From Lachnospiraceae bacterium (GTDB lineage: Bacteria > Bacillota > Clostridia > Lachnospirales > Lachnospiraceae): DNA of 64,000 nt. Positions 51,695-60,798 of this stretch are shown piece by piece (the first letter of the stretch is position 1; every line of letters starts with the position of its first letter). Made by a program: the position numbers and the translations under genes. Location: NCBI GenBank assembly GCA_017427685.1, contig JAFRSH010000024.1, forward strand, positions 1 to 64,000, written 5' to 3'. The notes below the pieces were generated by a model. It was given only the letters and a program-made list of their open reading frames with translations. It did no database searches and was not told where the DNA came from.

Positions 51695-51805
51695 AATTTT
51701 TTATGATGGAGATCCCACTATCATGTGAGTACAGACATAAAGAAATTCTTCTGAAGTGGGATCAAGAAAGTGCATGGTAAGAAAACATGCTTAGAGGAGG
51801 ACAGG

Positions 51806-52738
51806 ATGCTTGATATTTGCTTACTTGGAACGGGAGGCATGATGCCCCTCCCCTCGCGGCGACTGACATCGCTCATGGCGAGGTACAACGGCAGCAGCAT
51901 CCTCATCGACTGCGGCGAGGGAACGCAGGTGGCTATCCGTGAGAAGGGATGGAGCTTCCACGATATCGATGTTATTCTGCTGACTCATTTTCACGCCGAT
52001 CACGTGAGCGGACTTCCGGGGCTGCTCCTCTCAATTGGTAACGCGCAGAGGACTACCCCGCTGTTTATATACGGACCGAAGGGCGCGGCACGCATCGTGG
52101 CCGCTCTCCGTACGATCGCGCCGGAGCTTCCTTACCCCGTCTACGTCACCGAGTTCAGCGGCGACACAACTTCGTTTGAGGCAGCGGGATGCAGGATAGA
52201 AGCGTTCAAGCTTAATCACAACGTGGTTTGTTACGGATATTCTATCGTAGTAGAACGCGCAGGAAAGTTCGATCCCGACAAGGCCCGCGACAACGACGTG
52301 CCCCTGAAGCTCTGGAACAGACTTCAGAAGGGCGAGGAGATCGACTTCGAGGGAAGGCACTTCACCCAGGACATGATCCTCGGACCCGCCCGCAAGGGAC
52401 TCAAGGTTACCTACTGCACCGACACGAGACCGATCGCAGGGATCGCGACTGCGGCACGTGAGGCGGACCTCTTTATCTGCGAGGGCATGTACGGTGAGGA
52501 AGGAAGCGAAGACAAGGCCCGTGAACATAAGCATATGACCTTCGCCGAGGCAGCGACTCTCGCGAAGAAGGCAAACGTCCGCAAGCTGTGGCTCACGCAT
52601 TACAGCCCCTCGCTTGTCAGAGCGAAGGATTATGTGAACGTGGCAACCGCGATCTTTCCGGGAGCATGGGCGGCGCGCGACCTTGAGAGTGTGACTCTGA
52701 AGTTCGAGGACGAAGCCGGAGCCGATGGCGGGAACTGA
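51806..52738 (+). CDS. rnz: Ribonuclease Z, tRNA 3'-end endonuclease
   Basis: A 310-residue metallo-beta-lactamase-fold RNase that removes 3' trailers from tRNA precursors. The zinc motif is THFHADH (His61, His63, Asp65, His66), preceded by LLGTGGMMPLPSRRLTS; further ligands are in KLNHNVVCYGY, YCTDTRP and LTHYSP. The loop around residues 150-205 suits the tRNA-binding exosite arm. ATG 51806 follows GAGGAGGAC; the 12-codon extension upstream has no ribosome site. Its presence inside the t6A cluster groups it with tRNA maturation genes; both serine tRNAs downstream lack an encoded CCA end, so they need such processing. Confidence 0.9.
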   Translation: MLDICLLGTGGMMPLPSRRLTSLMARYNGSSILIDCGEGTQVAIREKGWSFHDIDVILLTHFHADHVSGLPGLLLSIGNAQRTTPLFIYGPKGAARIVAALRTIAPELPYPVYVTEFSGDTTSFEAAGCRIEAFKLNHNVVCYGYSIVVERAGKFDPDKARDNDVPLKLWNRLQKGEEIDFEGRHFTQDMILGPARKGLKVTYCTDTRPIAGIATAAREADLFICEGMYGEEGSEDKAREHKHMTFAEAATLAKKANVRKLWLTHYSPSLVRAKDYVNVATAIFPGAWAARDLESVTLKFEDEAGADGGN

Positions 52739-52757
52739 GGCTCACGCATTGTTATAC

Positions 52758-52785
52758 TTGCCATTTTTCGTTATTTAGATACAAT
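52758..52785 (+). promoter_or_regulatory. Candidate promoter for the 52857-tsaD-ispD group
   Basis: TTGCCA at 52758-52763 and TACAAT at 52780-52785 are 16 bp apart, 72 bases before the next ATG. Confidence 0.5.
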
Positions 52786-52856
52786 TGTTATATAGGATAT
52801 TTTAGGGTGTCTGTGCGCAGTGAGCGCACCGTTAGGAAGAGAAAGGAGGAGACCGC

Positions 52857-53438
52857 ATGCTTTCAACACCGGTGAAGAAGAAAAAGAAAACATCTCTTTC
52901 ATCGACCGTGATTCTTGTGGCCTTTATTCTTTGCGCGGGACTTGTGGTTTACTTCTCGATATTCAAGGGATCGAGGGCATCGAACGCCGGTGCGGCCCTT
53001 TACGAGGAGGTCACATCGCGAGACCTTTCGAAGGACTATCCCCAGACACCTGTTGAAGTTGCCAACGTTTATTGCTCGATCGTCAAATGCATGTATACGG
53101 ACGACCTCACCGAGGACCAGCTCTTCACACTGTGCGGTCAGATGAGAGCCCTCTACTCGAGGGAACTCCTCGAATCGAATCCGATCAACGACATGCTCTA
53201 CAGACTTGAGCAGGAGATAGAATTTTTCAAAGATGAGAAGGTATCGGTATCGTCCTTTGTCATCGAACCGGCGGAAGACGTTGAGTACAATGTGATCGCC
53301 GACAAAAAAAGAGCCAATGTAGAATTCCACTTCACCCTTAAGGGCGCCAAGGTCAACAGGCTGCCCGAAGAGATCCTCCTTGAAGAGGATGACAAGCGTG
53401 AATTCAAGATCATCGGCTGGAGGTCTCATGAAAGCTAA
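52857..53438 (+). CDS. Single-pass membrane protein of unknown function
   Basis: A 193-residue protein with a basic N-terminus (KKKKKTS), one membrane segment (about 15-37) and an extracytoplasmic alpha/beta domain ([43 protein letters not shown] at the end). It resembles a Lachnospiraceae-restricted family of tsaD-neighbour proteins (I recall a DUF of this kind, possibly DUF6715). GGAGGAG precedes the ATG. Its final 11 bases overlap tsaD, so the two are translationally coupled. Function unknown. Confidence 0.7.
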   Translation: MLSTPVKKKKKTSLSSTVILVAFILCAGLVVYFSIFKGSRASNAGAALYEEVTSRDLSKDYPQTPVEVANVYCSIVKCMYTDDLTEDQLFTLCGQMRALYSRELLESNPINDMLYRLEQEIEFFKDEKVSVSSFVIEPAEDVEYNVIADKKRANVEFHFTLKGAKVNRLPEEILLEEDDKREFKIIGWRSHES

Positions 53439-54537
53439 AGATACACTCATCCTCGCCATCGAGAGCTCGTGCGACGAGACGGCGGCGGCAGTGGTGAGGA
53501 ACGGGAGGGAAGTCCTCTCGAACATCATATATTCGCAGATCGACATTCACACGATGTACGGCGGCGTTGTCCCCGAGATCGCATCGCGCAAGCATATCGA
53601 GAAGATAGACCCCGTGGTCGCATCCGCGCTTTCCGAAGCCGGAGTGACGAAGGAGGACCTGAGTGCCGTAGCGGTGACAGCGGGTCCCGGACTCGTGGGT
53701 TCGCTCCTGGTCGGCGTTGCGTATGCTAAGGCATATGCCTACGCGGCGGGGCTTCCCATCATAGGCGTACATCACATAGAGGGTCACATCGCGGCGAACT
53801 ACATCGAGAGCAAGGAGCTGGAGCCGCCTTTTTTGTGTCTGGTTGTTTCGGGCGGTCATACGGAGCTTGTTGTGGTCGAGGATTACGGCAAGTTCAGGCT
53901 GATCGGCACAACTCACGACGACGCTGCGGGCGAAGCTTTTGACAAGGTAGCCAGAGCGATAGGACTCGGATACCCCGGCGGACCCAAGGTCGACAAGTGC
54001 GCGAAGGCGGGCGGAAGACCCGACGCAGTCGTATTCCCGAGAGGACATGTCGACGGCAACGAATTTGATTTCAGTTTCAGCGGGCTCAAATCCGCTGTGC
54101 TCAATTACCTTAATTCCTGTGCGATGAAGCAGGGCGGACCTGTGAAGGATCTCAGGGAGAAGCGCGAGGGTGATGCGAACTTCAACCCCGACGCACTCAT
54201 CGATCCCGACACGGGTGTCACGGTTGCGGATGTGGCGGCTTCCTTCCAGGAGGCGGTTGTGGATGTTCTTGTGACACACACGGTTGCCGCAGCGAAGAGC
54301 CTCGGGATCAGTAAGGTTGCGATGGCCGGCGGTGTTGCCGCCAACGGCGCACTTCGCGACAGGATGAAGCGTGATTGTGAGAGTGAAGGGATCAGTCTTT
54401 ACTATCCCTCACCTCTGTTATGTACCGACAACGCGGCGATGATCGGATGCGCCGGATATTACGATTTCCTCGCGGGCAAGAGTCACGGGCTTGACCTTAA
54501 CGCCGTGCCCGGTCTCGGCCTCGGGCAGAGCATATAA
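53428..54537 (+). CDS. tsaD: tRNA N6-threonylcarbamoyladenosine transferase TsaD
   Basis: A 369-residue ASKHA-fold enzyme that transfers threonylcarbamoyl from TC-AMP to A37 of tRNA. The N-terminal ATP/phosphate motif is [14 protein letters not shown], the metal motif is HHIEGH (His116, His120), and [21 protein letters not shown] and [13 protein letters not shown] follow, all diagnostic. An insertion near residues 225-260 ([20 protein letters not shown]) is somewhat long. ATG 53428 follows GGAGG within the previous gene. It is the core of the interrupted tsaE-tsaB-rimI-tsaD cluster. Confidence 0.95.
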   Translation: MKAKDTLILAIESSCDETAAAVVRNGREVLSNIIYSQIDIHTMYGGVVPEIASRKHIEKIDPVVASALSEAGVTKEDLSAVAVTAGPGLVGSLLVGVAYAKAYAYAAGLPIIGVHHIEGHIAANYIESKELEPPFLCLVVSGGHTELVVVEDYGKFRLIGTTHDDAAGEAFDKVARAIGLGYPGGPKVDKCAKAGGRPDAVVFPRGHVDGNEFDFSFSGLKSAVLNYLNSCAMKQGGPVKDLREKREGDANFNPDALIDPDTGVTVADVAASFQEAVVDVLVTHTVAAAKSLGISKVAMAGGVAANGALRDRMKRDCESEGISLYYPSPLLCTDNAAMIGCAGYYDFLAGKSHGLDLNAVPGLGLGQSI

Positions 54538-54584
54538 TCGTAGACATGTGATTGCGGAGTGATCCGCGAGAACAGGGGGATCGA

Positions 54585-55286
54585 ATGAAGAACGTCGGGA
54601 TCGTACTCGCTGCGGGAAGCAGCACAAGAATGGGCGGAACTACAAAGAAACAGTACAGGGTGTTGCTCGGACATCCCGTGCTGTTTTATAGTCTCAAGGC
54701 CTTTGAGCAGAGCTATGTGAGCGACATCATCATCGTCTGCTCGGAGGGCGAGGAGGAGTTCGTCCAAAAGGAGATCGTTGAAAAGTACGATATCATGAAG
54801 GTAAGTGCCGTCATCCCCGGAGCATCGGAGAGAAGCGGTTCGAGCTTCCTGGGGATCAAGGAAGCGATCAGGATACGCGGAAGAGAGGGCGTGAACGTCC
54901 TCATCCATGACGCGGCGAGACCTCTCGTGAATCCGGAGCTAATCAACAACATCATCTCTGACCTTGAGTTTGGGCAGAGGGCTGTTGTGCCCGCAGTTAC
55001 ACCCTCCGACACGATCAGGATCGAGGGTGAAGGCGGCATTGTTACTCTTGAGAGAGAAAAGATCCGCATGATCCAGACTCCCCAGGGCTTCGAGGCGGGT
55101 CTTATACATGATGCCTACGCTAACCTTAAGGACACCGTGACCGACGACGCCGAGGTTGTCATGAAGTACGACTCCAAAGTTAGGATCGCTTTCACCGAGG
55201 GCGACCGCAGGAACTTTAAACTCACATACCCGACAGATTTCGAACTCGCGGAGAGCCTTGTGAGAAGCGCGAGAAGTCTGTACTGA
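54585..55286 (+). CDS. ispD: 2-C-methyl-D-erythritol 4-phosphate cytidylyltransferase
   Basis: A 233-residue nucleotidyltransferase of the non-mevalonate isoprenoid pathway; it forms CDP-ME from CTP and MEP. The N-terminal CTP-binding motif is VLAAGSSTRMGG ... KKQY, then GASERSGSSFLGI, HDAARPLVNPELI and PAVTPSDTI, and the C-terminal TDDAEVVMKYDSKVR, all in IspD order. GGGGGAT precedes ATG 54585. No other isoprenoid gene is in the window. A ribitol- or glycerol-cytidylyltransferase is a less likely alternative. Confidence 0.88.
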   Translation: MKNVGIVLAAGSSTRMGGTTKKQYRVLLGHPVLFYSLKAFEQSYVSDIIIVCSEGEEEFVQKEIVEKYDIMKVSAVIPGASERSGSSFLGIKEAIRIRGREGVNVLIHDAARPLVNPELINNIISDLEFGQRAVVPAVTPSDTIRIEGEGGIVTLEREKIRMIQTPQGFEAGLIHDAYANLKDTVTDDAEVVMKYDSKVRIAFTEGDRRNFKLTYPTDFELAESLVRSARSLY

Positions 55287-55354
55287 CAGAGAGCAGGTAA
55301 TGCTTTGGGCATGAACCTGTTCTACAAATAGTTGATAAAAGGATGCACACAGGA

Positions 55355-57673
55355 ATGAACACGTATAAATTTTCAAGAGTTATCGGAGCAATGGTCATTG
55401 CTCTTTTCTCTGCGCTTATTCTTTCAGCGTGTTCTTCCGGAAACAATAGTGATAATTCTCCCAAAGTAGAAACAAACAACAAAATAACGAATGACTCTTC
55501 GAATGCAAATGAGAAAAACGATGCTTCCGGAGAAATTCTACAAGAGTCGAACAAAGGCTCCGGGGATCCCGCAGAGGAGCCTGAAAGCCTTGCGGGAGTA
55601 AGCGGAGAAGCGAAAGCGGGAGGTCTGGGACCGGCAGACGGAGAAGCGAAGACCTACGGACAGGACTTAACAGGTGGAGAGAATGAGTCTCTCTACACGG
55701 AAGGAATGCGTGACGGAGACGGTTCCGAGAGAGCGTGTCCTATAATCATTAATGAAGTGATCTCATCAAACTCGAAGTACATGGAGCATAACGGTAAGTT
55801 CTGCGACATGATCGAGATTGCGAATACATCGAACGAGACCTTTGACCTCTCGGAGTTCTTCCTCTCGGACACTCTGTTTGAGCCGGCGAAGGGGAGACTG
55901 GTCGGAGAGATCGCGCCTTACTCCTTTGAAGTCTTTTTCTGTGTGGGTGATGAGTGTGATCCCGCAGAGCACGAGCTGCCCTTCAAGATCTCGGCTTCGG
56001 GCGAGACTGTTGTGCTTGCCGGAAGTACCGGAAGTATCATCGAAACGGTCGATGTTCCGCAGCTGCAGAAGAACACGAGCTACGCGCGCACGGAAGACGG
56101 AAGTTTCGCGGTTTGCGCCGACCCGACTCCGGGGGTGGCTAACAGCGAGATGACGGGCGACATGATCGTCGGCAGTCTCTCGGTGAGTCCCGAGGACGGA
56201 ACACGATCGGAGGGGGCTCTTGAGGTTACCTTTAGTGTTCCCGAGGGTTGTGATGTGTTCTACACTCTCGACGGAAGTGTTCCGAAGACTTCCTCCAAGA
56301 AGTACTCGGGGGATCCGATCGTCCTTAAGAAGACCGCAACGGTCAGGACTCTGACAAGGTTGATCATAACCCGGGAAGACGGGACAGATGCAGGAGACAG
56401 TAAAACTGAAAACGCCGGAAACGGCTCGGGAAGCGGAACTACTACTGTAGAAAAAACGAAACTACAGTCGTTTTCTTTTTTTGTAGGTGAGCCTGACGCG
56501 ACTCTCGACGACGTGTGCGTGGGGATAAGCGAGGGTGATCTCTCGCGTCTCAATGCGAATCCGAGGAGCAGCACAAGATACCCCGCAAGCATCGCCATGT
56601 ACCACGAGGGTGTGAAGGTCTTCGACGAGACCTGCGGGATGAACGCGAACGGCAACACGAGCGCCGTCTATGACAAGAAAAGCTACAGGATCAAATTCTC
56701 GAGGAAGTTTGGGGAGAGTAAGCTTCACTACAAACTCTTTGACAACCTCGATATAGACAGTTTCGACTCCTTCGTCCTGCGCGGAAGCTCGCAGGACAAC
56801 GAGGACGTCATGCTCAAGGACGAGCTCGTCCCCGAGATCTTAAGGCAGGGCGGGATCGTCGATGAGGTTCTGACTACTTCCTACCGCCCCGTGAATCTCT
56901 ACCTCAACGGTGAATACCGCGGACTTTATTACATCCGTGAGCATATCGACGGGCCCATGATCGCTTCGCACTACGGCTGCGACGAGGAGGATGTCACTGT
57001 AGTCGAGCAGTGCAAGGAGATCAAGTGCGGGACGGCCGGCAAGGAATGGACCGACCTCTGGGATTACGTGGGAAGCCACGACCTGACCGACCCCGAGGCC
57101 TACGCGCATGTGGAATCGCTCGTATCGCTCGAGAGCGTGGCCGATTACTACCTTGTGCAGATCTGGCTTCACAACATTGACACCGACAACCTGCGCGTTT
57201 ACAAAGTCGGCAACGACAAGTGGCGTTACGCGCTCTACGACCTCGACCTCACTCTTAACGATGACGGCTCGAGCGGTCCGACGTTTATGCTGGGAAGGTA
57301 CAACCGTGGGCTATATACGTTCAATGCCCTTGTTTTCAAGCTTCTCAAGAACCCCGAGTTCATGGAGCTCTTCCTCTCGAGGATGCAGCTGCTGTACACG
57401 ACGATCCTTTCGGAGGAGAAGGTGCTGAAGATCGTCGACGCCTTCGTGGAGAGGATAGACCACGATATGGAGCGCAGCTGTGCGCTCTGGGGACCGCGCG
57501 ACGACTCGAGCGGCGGAGTTTACTACATCAATTACTCGACTTGGAAGAGAAGAGTCGAGAAGTTTAAGTCAAGATTCGCCGGCAGGACAGCGACGGTGGC
57601 TGCCGAGTTCGTGAAGCTCAAGGGAGTGAGTGACGAACTTGTGGAGAAGTACCTGAAAGACATAATAAAGTAA
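55355..57673 (+). CDS. CotH-like lipoprotein with lamin-tail and chitobiase-like domains
   Basis: About 772 residues. The lipobox LSAC follows a hydrophobic signal, so it is a membrane lipoprotein. A polar spacer leads to a lamin-tail domain (about 130-260, IIINEVISSNSKYMEHNGKF ... DMIEIANTS), a chitobiase/beta-hexosaminidase C-terminal-type Ig domain (VFYTLDGSVPKTSSKKY) and a CotH kinase domain (VLRGSSQDNEDVMLKDELV, VNLYLNGEYRGLYYIREHI, YYLVQIWLHNIDTDNLRVYK, YALYDLDLTLN). CotH proteins are atypical secreted kinases, known from Bacillus spore coats and from cell-surface proteins of clostridia. ATG 55355 is preferred, 55343 is possible. The maturation enzyme Lgt is the next gene. Confidence 0.85.
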   Translation: MNTYKFSRVIGAMVIALFSALILSACSSGNNSDNSPKVETNNKITNDSSNANEKNDASGEILQESNKGSGDPAEEPESLAGVSGEAKAGGLGPADGEAKTYGQDLTGGENESLYTEGMRDGDGSERACPIIINEVISSNSKYMEHNGKFCDMIEIANTSNETFDLSEFFLSDTLFEPAKGRLVGEIAPYSFEVFFCVGDECDPAEHELPFKISASGETVVLAGSTGSIIETVDVPQLQKNTSYARTEDGSFAVCADPTPGVANSEMTGDMIVGSLSVSPEDGTRSEGALEVTFSVPEGCDVFYTLDGSVPKTSSKKYSGDPIVLKKTATVRTLTRLIITREDGTDAGDSKTENAGNGSGSGTTTVEKTKLQSFSFFVGEPDATLDDVCVGISEGDLSRLNANPRSSTRYPASIAMYHEGVKVFDETCGMNANGNTSAVYDKKSYRIKFSRKFGESKLHYKLFDNLDIDSFDSFVLRGSSQDNEDVMLKDELVPEILRQGGIVDEVLTTSYRPVNLYLNGEYRGLYYIREHIDGPMIASHYGCDEEDVTVVEQCKEIKCGTAGKEWTDLWDYVGSHDLTDPEAYAHVESLVSLESVADYYLVQIWLHNIDTDNLRVYKVGNDKWRYALYDLDLTLNDDGSSGPTFMLGRYNRGLYTFNALVFKLLKNPEFMELFLSRMQLLYTTILSEEKVLKIVDAFVERIDHDMERSCALWGPRDDSSGGVYYINYSTWKRRVEKFKSRFAGRTATVAAEFVKLKGVSDELVEKYLKDIIK

Positions 57674-57773
57674 AGAGAGTGCATGCGCGAAGGCTTGCCG
57701 GCCCTTTTGGTACCGGAGTCCGTGCGTCTGTTGAAATGCTCGATACAGTAGGTTACGCAGGGAAAGGAGTATT

Positions 57774-58544
57774 ATGAGCCCTGAGATTTTTGGAATAGAT
57801 TCGTATACGCTTATGTGCGCGATCGGACTTATCGCGGCGGTCGCTTTCCTGATAGTGCGGCGCGGGAGGCTCGAGGTCAACAGGATCATCTTTACCTCGC
57901 TGATCGTTTCGGCTGTGGTCGGGATGATCATCGGTTCAAAGATCGTTTTCTACTTAACACAGCTGCCTGTGATGGTGAAGAGCCATGTTGCGGCAGAGAC
58001 TTACATAAGGGAATTCATTGAGGCCGGATACGTCTTCTACGGGGGCGTGCTCGGCGCATTTGCGGGACTGCTGGTGTGCTGCAGGATGACGCGCACGACG
58101 GTTCATCCCGTTCTCAACTTCTTTACCCCCGCTTTCGCTTTCTTTCACGGCTTCGGAAGGATCGGATGCTTCCTCGCGGGCTGCTGCTACGGTATCGAGG
58201 TCGAAAGCTTCGGTTTCGTGATGGCTGACGGAGTGAGGCGCTTCCCCGTACAGCTTGTGGAGTCCGTGTTTGAGTTCTGCATGTTCTTCGCTCTTCTTTG
58301 GATCGAAACGCTTATGCTGCAAAAAAAGAAGAGCCCGAAGCTCTCCTTTTATTATCTGATGATCTACAGTTTTGTAAGATTCCTGCTCGAATTTGTCCGC
58401 GGTGATGAAGAACGCGGAATCTTCGGACCGTTCAGCACTTCACAGTGGATCGCACTGCTCATCTTAGTGATCGGTCTGATCGTCAAGCTACTTCCTCGAG
58501 TGAATGCTCGAAAGTATCCGAAATGCCCGCCTTCGAAGCCTTGA
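57774..58544 (+). CDS. lgt: Prolipoprotein diacylglyceryl transferase
   Basis: A 256-residue membrane enzyme that attaches diacylglycerol to the lipobox cysteine of prelipoproteins. About seven hydrophobic segments are seen. The Lgt signature is HGFGRIGCFLAGCCYG (about 121-136), followed by RFLLEFVRGDEERGIFG near the C-terminus, with the conserved Arg and Glu. GGAAAGGAG precedes the ATG. Its 3' end overlaps the convergent gene at 58483 by 62 bases. Together with LspA at 34983 it would mature the CotH-like lipoprotein just upstream. Confidence 0.9.
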   Translation: MSPEIFGIDSYTLMCAIGLIAAVAFLIVRRGRLEVNRIIFTSLIVSAVVGMIIGSKIVFYLTQLPVMVKSHVAAETYIREFIEAGYVFYGGVLGAFAGLLVCCRMTRTTVHPVLNFFTPAFAFFHGFGRIGCFLAGCCYGIEVESFGFVMADGVRRFPVQLVESVFEFCMFFALLWIETLMLQKKKSPKLSFYYLMIYSFVRFLLEFVRGDEERGIFGPFSTSQWIALLILVIGLIVKLLPRVNARKYPKCPPSKP

Positions 58545-59373
58545 GGTAGATAAGACCCGAAAGAACGAACTTACCAAGCATGAGCACGAGAAGGATGATG
58601 AAAGGAACCGTCAAGAAGTCTTCACCGTAAACCATGTTTACGAGGGCAACCAGACGATCATGCTTCAGGACAATATTTGCCGTGATGCTGTTGTAAGCGG
58701 GGTTGAATATTAAAGCGATGGCGATGGGAAGAACTCCGACTGCGAATGAAAGGTATCCGGGGATAGGGGAGATCTTCTTGTATGTGTCCTTGTTCTGAAG
58801 GATCAGTAACATGGTCTGTGATGCCGACTTGAGGTACATAACGGCAACAACACCGACAACCATGCAGATGGTGAAAAGTACAAAAGGAAGGAATGACTCA
58901 ACTGCGCCGTAGACAGGCTCCTTGGTCTTCTTGTCAACTAAAGCGTAGAAGCCGTAGCTCATGAGGATCGTGTAGAATCCGCCGAGAGCGAGAACAGCGA
59001 TCATTGTGATGCTTTCACCGCTGCTGAAAGCTGCCATGAACGAGATACCGGTTCTGCTGATCCTGGTGCCTTTCTTGGCTGCGCTACGTCCCGTAAAGTA
59101 GAGAACGAGTGACGAAACGGCCTTAAGAATACGCCAGATAGCGAAAGGTGCGATGAGGAATACCGAAAGGAAAACGGAATCGGAATCCTGCTTGGTTCCA
59201 AGATCGAAGGCTGTGTACTCGGAGCTGAGTATGCCGTCGAAAACGAAGTAAAGTAAATATGCCACGAATATGATAGAAACAATGGCGTTGATCAGGTAAA
59301 GAACAGAGTTGTAATTACGTGTAACAGCGTCAACGTGCTTCTGTCTTCTGATCTCGATTTGAGTGGAATTCAT
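58483..59373 (-). CDS. Multi-pass membrane protein of unknown function
   Basis: A 296-residue protein with five or six membrane segments (near 24-48, 73-93, 119-140, 158-180, 208-228 and 250-275). The N-terminus is polar (STQIEIRRQKHVDAVTRNYN) and cytoplasmic. No family motif is recognised. AGGAGGG lies 10 bases before the ATG at 59373. The gene converges with lgt and overlaps it by 62 bases, so the shared end is read in both directions. It is a single-gene transcript from its own promoter. Confidence 0.75.
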   Translation of the reverse strand: MNSTQIEIRRQKHVDAVTRNYNSVLYLINAIVSIIFVAYLLYFVFDGILSSEYTAFDLGTKQDSDSVFLSVFLIAPFAIWRILKAVSSLVLYFTGRSAAKKGTRISRTGISFMAAFSSGESITMIAVLALGGFYTILMSYGFYALVDKKTKEPVYGAVESFLPFVLFTICMVVGVVAVMYLKSASQTMLLILQNKDTYKKISPIPGYLSFAVGVLPIAIALIFNPAYNSITANIVLKHDRLVALVNMVYGEDFLTVPFIILLVLMLGKFVLSGLIYLKASKAGISDTFEHSLEEVA

Positions 59374-59407
59374 CTGAAGATTGCCCTCCTGTAAGCAGTT
59401 TGATGAT

Positions 59408-59436
59408 ATTATACTTTAAAATTGTAAATGAGTAAA
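59408..59436 (-). promoter_or_regulatory. Promoter of the minus-strand membrane protein
   Basis: On the minus strand, TTTACT (59431-59436) and a perfect TATAAT (59408-59413) are 17 bp apart, 35 bases before the ATG. Confidence 0.65.
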
Positions 59437-59499
59437 GCAAACTTATTATATGTATTTTAATGATTTCGATATAGAATTTATGGGGATATAAAAAAAATC

Positions 59500-59531
59500 T
59501 TGACTATCAAAATACCTCATGATACTATAAT
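59500..59531 (+). promoter_or_regulatory. Promoter of the tRNA-Ser genes
   Basis: TTGACT at 59500-59505 is 17 bp from TACTAT (59523-59528), which overlaps TATAAT (59526-59531). The first tRNA begins 55 bases later. Confidence 0.65.
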
Positions 59532-59585
59532 CATTGCGTGTTCGAAGCCCGCTGTTTTGATCGGCAGGTTTCGGGTCGCGGTTCA

Positions 59586-59670
59586 GGAGAGTTGGCCGAG
59601 TGGTTGAAGGCGCTGGTCTTGAAAACCAGTGATCCCGCAAGGGACCGTGGGTTCGAATCCCACATTCTCC
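59586..59670 (+). tRNA. tRNA-Ser (anticodon UGA)
   Basis: The acceptor arms GGAGAGT and ATTCTCC pair. The D arm (GGCCGAGTGG), anticodon stem CTGGT/ACCAG with loop CTTGAAA (anticodon TGA), a long variable arm (GATCCCGCAAGGGACC) and the T arm GTGGGTTCGAATCCCAC are complete. The long variable arm is the class II mark of tRNA-Ser. The discriminator is G, and no CCA is encoded. Confidence 0.97.
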
Positions 59671-59775
59671 GCTGGATGCGGGAACCGAAGGGTTTCCGCA
59701 TTCATATTAAAACAGGATATGCCCGACGTGTCCGGGCGACACATCAGTGTCAAAGAGGCATCGCGATCAGTGTGA

Positions 59776-59864
59776 GGAGAAGTACCCAAGAGGCTGAAGG
59801 GGCTCCCCTGGAAAGGGAGTAGGACGTTAATAGCGTCGCATGGGTTCAAATCCCATCTTCTCCG
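59776..59864 (+). tRNA. tRNA-Ser (anticodon GGA)
   Basis: The acceptor GGAGAAG/CTTCTCC, anticodon stem CTCCC/GGGAG with loop CTGGAAA (anticodon GGA), a long variable arm (TAGGACGTTAATAGCGTCGC) and the T arm ATGGGTTCAAATCCCAT are complete. The discriminator is G, with no encoded CCA. It lies 105 bases after the first tRNA-Ser, probably in one transcript. Confidence 0.97.
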
Positions 59865-59878
59865 CGAATTAAGAAAGA

Positions 59879-59968
59879 CCCCACGGGTCGTTCAATACAC
59901 AAAAAAAGTCCGTCGCAAGTGAACTTGCAGATGGGTTTTTTTTGTGTGTTGAACGTATAGTCGTGGGG
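59879..59968. terminator. Bidirectional terminator, long nested hairpin after the tRNAs
   Basis: A perfect inner stem GCAAGT/ACTTGC, extended by CCGTC/GATGG, is followed by eight T. Around it CGTTCAATACACAAAAAAA pairs with TTTTTTTGTGTGTTGAACG and CCCCACG with CGTGGGG. It can terminate in both directions. Confidence 0.85.
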
Positions 59969-60223
59969 CGCACGCCCCGCGACCGAGAGAGCTTTGCTCT
60001 CGAGGGCTCGGCAGGACAGTGAGCCTTGTAGATTTTCTGTTTAAAAATTTTCCTTTCGTTTTTTACTTTCTGTATTTTTCTGAAAAATGAACTTACCCCA
60101 CATAAAGAGTGTTTTTGCCTGTTAATATTGAAAATGTCAAGTTTTTGTGATAGTATAATCGATAGTATTTTATCATCGGGGGACTAGCATCCCCGCATGA
60201 TCCGAACAGAGGAAAACACAGAC
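59969..60223. other. Gene-free leader of the dihydrofolate reductase gene
   Basis: GC-rich small hairpins follow the terminator (GGGGCG/CGCCCC near 59965-59978; GAGAGC/GCTCTC inside CCGAG/CTCGG at 59982-60010), then AT-rich sequence. TATAAT at 60154-60159 may be the folA -10; no good -35 is seen. No gene is visible. Confidence 0.5.
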
Positions 60224-60721
60224 ATGAAGCTTATCGCAAGTGTTGATAAAAACTGGGGCATCGGGTACAAAGGCAAGCTGCTTGTCAGCATTCCTTCCGA
60301 CCAGAGGTTTTTCAAGAACGAAACAGTCGGTAAGACTGTCGTTCTGGGGCGCAGGACGCTCGACACATTTCCCGGAGGCCGGCCCCTTGCGGAACGTGAG
60401 AACATTATCCTGACACGCGATCGGTCCTACACGAACCGTGACGCGATCGTCGTGAACGGAACGGACGAGCTCGAGAAGCTGCTTGAAGGCCGCGACAGCG
60501 ATGGGGTGTACATCATCGGCGGTCAAAGCGTCTACGAGCAGTTTATAGACAGATGTGACATTGCTTATGTCACCAAGATCGATTACGAATTTGCGGCAGA
60601 TTCGTTTCTGTCCAACCTCGATGACGACCCGGAGTGGGAGTGCACCGAGGAATCGGAAGAGAAGACGTATTACGATCTGTGCTACAGATTTTGCACTTAC
60701 GTCAGGAAGAAGAAGGACTGA
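60224..60721 (+). CDS. folA: Dihydrofolate reductase
   Basis: A 165-residue DHFR that reduces dihydrofolate with NADPH. The family pattern is IASVDKNWGIGYKGKLL with the substrate loop, then VVLGRRTLDTFPGGRPLAERENIILTR (by its ends) and GVYIIGGQSVYEQFI, which binds NADPH, with YVTKIDYEFAADSFL near the end. The usual catalytic acid of the first helix region appears as Asp in SIPSDQRFF. ATG 60224 follows GAGGAAAA; the extension to 60197 lacks a ribosome site. thyA is not adjacent. Confidence 0.92.
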   Translation: MKLIASVDKNWGIGYKGKLLVSIPSDQRFFKNETVGKTVVLGRRTLDTFPGGRPLAERENIILTRDRSYTNRDAIVVNGTDELEKLLEGRDSDGVYIIGGQSVYEQFIDRCDIAYVTKIDYEFAADSFLSNLDDDPEWECTEESEEKTYYDLCYRFCTYVRKKKD

Positions 60722-60798
60722 CTTGAGTGCCCATAAGCGTTTGAGCATTAATTGCAGATAAAGGGTGTAACAATCAGACTGGGAAAAGGGGTGATCGA

